Assembly: GCA_025201805.1 (NCBI GenBank)
Contig: MU619387.1
Location: 1 to 64,000 of the forward strand
Origin: Parasitella parasitica
Lineage: Eukaryota > Mucoromycota > Mucoromycetes > Mucorales > Mucoraceae
DNA length: 64,000 nt
Direction: 5' to 3'
In this document: positions 58,584-64,000 of the stretch, piece by piece
Position numbering within the stretch: the stretch's first letter is position 1
Layout: each line of letters opens with the position of its first letter
Notes under the pieces: model-generated
What the model was told of the DNA's origin: nothing
Database searches by the model: none
What the model saw: the letters and a program-made list of their open reading frames with translations, nothing else
Position numbers and translations under genes: made by a program

Positions 58584-60720
58584 ATGGACGAGATTGTTAG
58601 CCCAGCATTAATGAGACTTCGCAACAAACCAGAGACTCCACGTATTGATTTCACTGCTTACACTCAAGAAGATGGCACAACAGTCAGCACAAGAGACCGT
58701 GTTATTAAAGGTAAATCAGCTAATTTTTTTCTTTTTTCTTTTCTTTTCCGGTATTTGCTAAATCATCTCATTTCAGATGTGCCTGCACCTGCTGTAGCAT
58801 TGCCAACAGACGAAGAGTTTTGGAGCAAGGAGAGACCTGGCTTGCCCGACATCAAATTTTTAAAAGATCATTTTTATAGAGAAGGAAGGTTGTCAGAGGA
58901 GCAGGCATTGTATATTCTCGAGAAAGGCACCGAGATATTAAAATCAGAGCCCAACCTGTTGGAAGTCGGCGCCCCCATTACGGGTAACAATATGCTTGTC
59001 ATGTCAAAGGCTTGTGATTACGTATACTGAATGGATGCATTATAGTTTGTGGAGATATCCATGGCCAATACTACGATTTAATGAAGCTGTTTGAAGTTGG
59101 GGGTGATCCTGCTAATACAACCTATCTTTTCCTCGGCGATTATGTCGACAGAGGCTATTTTTCAATCGAGGTACGTTTTTTTTTTTTTTTTTCTTGTACA
59201 GATGAAGGCAAGGTTATTCAACCAACTTGGCATTTACTAGTGTGTTTTATATTTATGGTCGCTTAAAATGTGGTATCCGAATAGCTTCTTCTTACTGCGA
59301 GGTAATCATGAGTGCAGGCACTTGACAGATTATTTCACCTTCAAAATCGAATGTACAGTATGATGTTGGCGTTGCATTGCGTATAGTTAGTGACTGATTG
59401 CAATTGTAGGCCGTCATAAATACACCGAGAGTGTATACGAAGCATGCATGAGTTCGTTCTGTTCGTTGCCATTGGCAGCCATAATGAATAGACAGTTTTT
59501 GTGTATTCATGGCGGGCTTTCGCCTGAACTGCAGACATTGGATGACTTGAAAAAGGTAGGAAAAAACTTTGGTTTTGGTGGTGAAGAGAGTTACTCATGA
59601 TGCAAAAAGATTGATCGCTTCCGTGAGCCACCTACTCATGGTCTTATGTGTGACCTCCTCTGGTCAGATCCACTCGAAGAATTTGGACAAGAAAAGACGA
59701 ATGACACTTTCATTCACAATCATGTTCGAGGCTGTTCCTACTTTTTCAGCTACCATGCTGCATGTCAATTTTTGGAAAGAAACAATTTATTATCTATTAT
59801 TCGAGCTCATGAAGCACAGGATGCGGGGTATATCTGTATTCTACACATGCAGAATACAATAGTATTAACAGGACGTTTTTTTTCCCCTCATAGTTATCGC
59901 ATGTATCGAAAGAGCAAGACAACCTCGTTTCCTTCAGTGATGACCATTTTCTCCGCTCCCAACTACCTCGATGTGTACAACAACAAGGCTGCTGTGCTGA
60001 AGTACGAAAACAATGTCATGAATATCCGCCAATTCAACTGTACTCCTCACCCTTACTGGTTGCCTAATTTCATGGATGTGTTTTCTTGGAGCTTGCCTTT
60101 TGTGGGGGAGAAGAGTAAGTTTTAGGGATCCTGCATGACTGAATGACTGAATGACTGAATGACTGAATGAAACTGACATTTTGCCGTCTCCTAGTTACCG
60201 ATATGTTGATCGCAGTTTTGAATGTATGCAGTAAGGAAGAATTGGCTGAAGACGACAAGCAAATGCTAGAGGATAGCAACAAGTCTAATAATCTGGAGGA
60301 AGCAGAGCAGCGCAGAATAGTAATTCGAAACAAGATTATGGCTGTTGGTAAAATATCCCGTGTGTTCTCTGTTCTTCGTGAGAATTCAGAGCGTGTTACG
60401 GAATTGAAGTCATTATCTCCCACCGGGAAGCTGCCTTTGGGTACATTAGCATTGGGTGTCGAAGGACTGAAATCAGGTACGAGTATTCTGTCACTTGTTT
60501 ATACACATCATAACAATGGGCGACTGATCTGTGTTTCAAATAAATAGCAATTACCACATTTGAAGATGCTAAACGATCCGATTTGGAAAATGAGCGTCTG
60601 CCACCCACGCGTGAAGCCAAGGACCAGATGTTGAGAGAAGAGACCGACAGCAGAATCCGCACAGCAGTGAACGAGCAGGATGAAGAAATGGAGGAAGTCG
60701 TCCATGCCATGTTTCAATAA
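58584..60720 (+). CDS. cnaA: Calcineurin A, Ca2+/calmodulin-dependent phosphatase catalytic subunit
   Basis: PP2B catalytic subunit, target of cyclophilin-CsA and FKBP12-FK506. Nine exons (58584-58710, 58777-58983, 59046-59170, 59241-59352, 59410-59555, 59610-59827, 59894-60114, 60195-60476, 60548-60720) give 536 aa. Metal-site motifs [26 protein letters not shown] and [15 protein letters not shown] are intact. The calcineurin B-binding helix follows the catalytic core, then the calmodulin-binding helix ([20 protein letters not shown]) and the autoinhibitory segment ([19 protein letters not shown]). [20 protein letters not shown] is the typical C-terminal catalytic strand. Phases agree at every junction. 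Intron 7 holds an octamer tandem repeat. Confidence 0.96.
60135..60170 (+). repeat. Octamer tandem repeat (ATGACTGA)4.5 in calcineurin intron 7
   Basis: Four perfect copies plus half a copy of ATGACTGA, filling almost half of the 80-nt intron. Each unit contains a CTGA, close to a branch-site core. Confidence 0.9.
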
Positions 60721-60898
60721 ACTTACAATACACACATTTACAATGAAAAATCCCGAAATAAGTGATTGTTGTTGTAACACTAAACTTGTTCAAAAAGGAA
60801 ACGAATAAACATTTGCCTTTAAAAATTAAAAATAAAGGAGGGCAGAATGCATAATTTTCTTTCTTTTCTTCATTTCTCTACAACAAATCTCTAAAACC

Positions 60899-63547
60899 AT
60901 GAACGGAGTATTTCTTCGACAGTCAGTTTCGACTCCTCACACTACACCAAAGAAAAATAGACTGCCTAGCGATATTCACCTCTATCCTTACAGGGAGCCA
61001 ATTGACATTTCACTGAATTACAGCAGCAGCAGCAGCAGCTCAAGCTCAGGCTCAGGCTCACGGAATGGCTACTCACCTCCTCTACCCACCACAGACACTC
61101 CAGTGCAGCAAAGGATACAGAGAAAGCCTGTTGTCAGCAACCCAATGGTTCGATCTTGTCCAAACGAAAAGCCCCTGGCATGGAAAATGGCATCTCCCTC
61201 GCCAGCTGCCAGAACAAACCTTAAAAAGAACTATGCAGCGGCGGATACTGTACATCCCAGCAGAATCAGAAATAATACCCAAATCGCCCCCGTCAAACAG
61301 CCTGCCAAATCAATACCATCGTCTCCAGCGATATTGTCCAACAAAGAGAAGCGAGCAAGGACCAGACGTCATTCGCAAGGCTCACATTTGGCTTCGAGTA
61401 ACGCCACTACGGCAAAGCCTTTCTACACATCCTACGACGATCAATTAAAAAGTACAACTTCATTGGCCACCAGCACTGCTATTAACACCACCACCACCAC
61501 CACTACCACCGCCACCGCCACTACGACAACCAGCAGTGTCACTAAATCGAATACATTCTGGCATCCCAGAAGTGAACGTCCTTCTGAACCCTTGAAGCCA
61601 TTGAAGCGAGGCCTCAGCAAAAAGATTCGAGGATTGCTTCAACCACACCGCATGCAAATCGAGCAAGGAGCCTCGAACGAGCAGCACACCATTGATTGCC
61701 AAGAGAGCCTAAAAAGATGCCAAACACCTGTTTTGGACGATGACGAGAATCCCTTCCGCATCCTAAGGTTAGTAATCTTTTGTTATGATGCCATATCTTC
61801 AAACATCACATCCTAACTTTCCGCGGATCTAGCCATACAAGCAACGTCTCACCAAAGTATGGTACTCTGCAGTTCAACCAAGCCGATTTCGCTCAGATTG
61901 ATAGCTACGCATCCACTGTACAGCAGCGTGGACCTTTATTAACGCCTGTAATTCTATCGCAAAAATTTCTCGTCAGGCCCTATCGAAAAGAGCTGTTACG
62001 ATTAAGAGCGCTGTTTATTTGGATTGTGCAGAACATTAGGCCCGAATACCATCAAAGGCGGAATGACTTGTTATTGTTGCAGAAACAGCAGAATCAGCAG
62101 CAGTTAATGCAGCAGCAACAGAGTCAGGTGACACAGACCGTGGCATCGTCAAAATCGTCCAATATCCGACAGCGATTGAGCAGAATAGGAAATTCAGACG
62201 ACAGTTCTACAAACAAGAATCCAAATGAAATCACTGCGCAAAAGCTAGATGCCATGAATTTACTGCAGGAAGAAGCTGCATCGCTTATAGCAGAGACAAT
62301 GATATCCTCAGATTACATGGAAGAGTCTGCAGAAGAAGTTTTGGACAAGCGAAGCTGCAAATCATCATTCGGGATGGCACGTCTATTTGTGACCATGGCT
62401 TTAGCCGCTGGCTTTGAGGACGCTCGGGTGGTGTATGGTTATTTAAAAGGTTGTTATCATTAGGTAAAACGAGGCTAGAGGCTGGGATTACAGTATGACT
62501 AACACAACACACATTAGCTCCCAAAGATACAGTAGCCGCTTCCGAAAACAAGCTGCCGTTAAACCATGCTTGGTGTTCAGGTAAAATAGCACGCCACTGA
62601 CAATCATGACACTGACTAATCTTTTGTCTGTTGAAACAGTCAAGATTGAAGACGAATATCGCCTAATTGATTGCTGGCTGGCCTCCTCTTTCCATCCACA
62701 GAATGAAAGCAAAATCGAATCACATTGGTTTTTGGCGAAACCACACGACATGATTATGACACATTTCCCAAAGAATCACCACGAGCAGTACCTGAGCCCT
62801 CCTCTATCATCCTACGCGTTCTTTTTGCTGCCTTACATTCGTAATCCGTTCTTTTGGTATGGCATGCGTTTCCTGAAATACCACGTTCAGCTGCAAGAAG
62901 AGGAGCACAGCGTCTTTTACCTCAAATTTACGCTATCACAGACCAACATCAGTTGCTACGCCGAGACCGAAAGCGACGATGGTACTGCCACTCGTGGGTT
63001 GGCACAATGCATCACTGACGACTACGGAAACCGGACGTGTAAAGTGAAGGCTGTATTGCCGCCTCATCAAACAAGCGGATGGCTCAAAATATACGCAGGC
63101 CCCAAGGTCGTACCAGCTTCCTCTTCAGGACACCAACAACAACAGCAGCAGCACCAGGAAGTGGTGAACAAGAACCATTATCCGCTAGCTCTTTGCGTTC
63201 GCATCAACACACAACAACCATTAGTTGCACCCTTTGATTTCGTTCAGTTATACGTGGATCACAACGAATTCTACATACAAGAGCCTCAATGTCACCAGTT
63301 CTATCCTCTGCAGACATACCGTTTTTGCATCCGTGCAAACAGACTAGACTACAGAGCTACGCATCATAAATTGGCTGTCAGGAGTCCAAGCGGGAAGCTT
63401 GTTAAATTGACGTATTACCCTCAAGAGCAAGCGTACGATGGCACCGTCACCGTATCGGAAGCAGGCAAGTGGTCTCTTATTTGCTTGCTGCATCATACAG
63501 GTGGTTCCTGTACTGTTGCTAGTTGGTCGTGTAAATTGAAAAAGTAA
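60899..63547 (+). CDS. Transglutaminase-fold cytokinesis protein (Cyk3-like)
   Basis: Resembles fungal Cyk3-type proteins acting in septum formation at the bud neck or division site. Four exons (60899-61767, 61833-62449, 62518-62580, 62640-63547) give 818 aa. Residues ~1-320 are low-complexity and basic, with poly-Ser (near 40) and an ACC-encoded poly-Thr tract. The transglutaminase-like core begins at LVRPYRKELLRLRALFIWIV; then DKRSCKSSFGMARLFVTMAL supplies a Cys, NHAWCSVKIEDEYRLIDCWL supplies His and Asp. A C-terminal beta-rich domain ends in SWSCKLKK. Unlike yeast Cyk3 no N-terminal SH3 domain is visible. All three triad residues appear present, though activity cannot be judged. Confidence 0.75.
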
Positions 63548-63587
63548 ATTTTGTATTATTGTCGAAATATATATATCCATGCATAAA

Positions 63588-63608
63588 GTAGTAGTAGTAG
63601 TAGTAGTA
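63588..63608 (+). repeat. (GTA)7 microsatellite
   Basis: Seven GTA units in the 3' flank of the Cyk3-like gene. Confidence 0.85.
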
Positions 63609-63812
63609 TTATACAAGCTTTCACCTACAGTACATGGGGCGTCTATTTTTGTTTGTCTAGTTTTTACTTTGTCAACGACATACAACTATGAGAACTATGT
63701 GCTGCTGATCATATTGCATTCGAGCTTATGCAGCAGATGCTTTATCAAATAAGGGCTTTTATTTAATCTTATAAAGAGAGGGGATATACAGAGCGTATAC
63801 GAGCAATACAGG

Positions 63813-63992
63813 CTATGCGTTGAAATAATTTCTGACCATATTCGTGGCATTTTCAGCTAAATCCTTCACAGCATCCAGGTCGAGCGCAGCTTGACCAACA
63901 AACTTTCGTGCCGCAGCTACTGCTTGATCCTGAACATTATCCCAATCGCCTGCATTGCTGTTACTGTAGGATGAGCTTCTTTGGTTATTCAT
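63813..63992 (-). CDS. Small hypothetical protein or C-terminal exon (may extend past window)
   Basis: Not recognised. A minus-strand frame encodes 59 aa starting MNNQRSSSYSNSNAGDWDNV and ending in an amphipathic helix (DLDAVKDLAENATNMVRNYF, then NA and stop). The frame is still open at the window edge, so the ATG may be internal and further exons may lie outside. Composition is clearly protein-like: a Ser/Asn-rich start, then an Ala/Val-rich helical half. It converges with the Cyk3-like gene. Confidence 0.5.
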   Translation of the reverse strand: MNNQRSSSYSNSNAGDWDNVQDQAVAAARKFVGQAALDLDAVKDLAENATNMVRNYFNA

Positions 63993-64000
63993 ATCAGATT

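Overview
This is a stretch of nuclear DNA from a filamentous fungus, most likely an early-diverging Mucoromycota (Mucorales-like) species. The reasons are short GT-AG introns (mostly 50-80 nt) with CTAAC/CTAAT-like branch sites, AT-rich intergenic DNA full of homopolymer runs, and gene content such as a Dicer, an anoctamin, a mucin-like wall sensor, calcineurin A and a PRMT5. The assignment to Mucorales is inference from protein style; no rRNA or mitochondrial marker is present. No tRNA, rRNA, CRISPR or intact transposon was recognised.

I rebuilt 24 protein-coding genes, checking reading phase across every splice junction, and list three weaker candidates. Left third (1-23.8 kb): a GH47 alpha-1,2-mannosidase meets RRP6 tail to tail; then a GH31 glycosidase, the purine-synthesis enzyme FGAM synthase (ADE6), a complete Dicer, a C2H2 zinc-finger protein, an unknown coiled-coil protein and a two-finger GATA factor. 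Middle (24.7-44.5 kb): a 119-aa four-exon gene, a GPATCH11-like protein, a glycerol-phosphatase-like HAD enzyme, a WD40 protein, the PP2A scaffold subunit, a small secreted Cys-rich protein, a Tim17-family protein, an anoctamin, a SURF4/Erv29 cargo receptor and PRMT5. Right third (45-64 kb): a P4 flippase, a Tag1-like vacuolar protein, a mucin-like membrane protein, an Smr-domain protein, calcineurin A, a Cyk3-like transglutaminase-fold protein and the end of a small minus-strand gene.

Most genes are unrelated housekeeping functions, as is normal for fungal chromosomes. Loose themes are RNA metabolism (RRP6, Dicer, GPATCH11), Ser/Thr phosphatases (PP2A scaffold, calcineurin) and membrane lipid or cargo handling (anoctamin, flippase, SURF4, Tag1-like).

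The most novel material is between genes. Two dispersed repeat families recur. Family A (1-110, 25909-26260, 41249-41611) is about 320 bp, is bounded by short direct repeats (38 nt and identical in the third copy), and in two copies keeps an internal stem-loop. Family B (about 563-850 and 41752-42045) is about 290 bp. At 41-42 kb, A, B and a frame-broken coding relic sit side by side just upstream of PRMT5. Coexistence of such repeats with an apparently intact Dicer makes small-RNA targeting a natural question.
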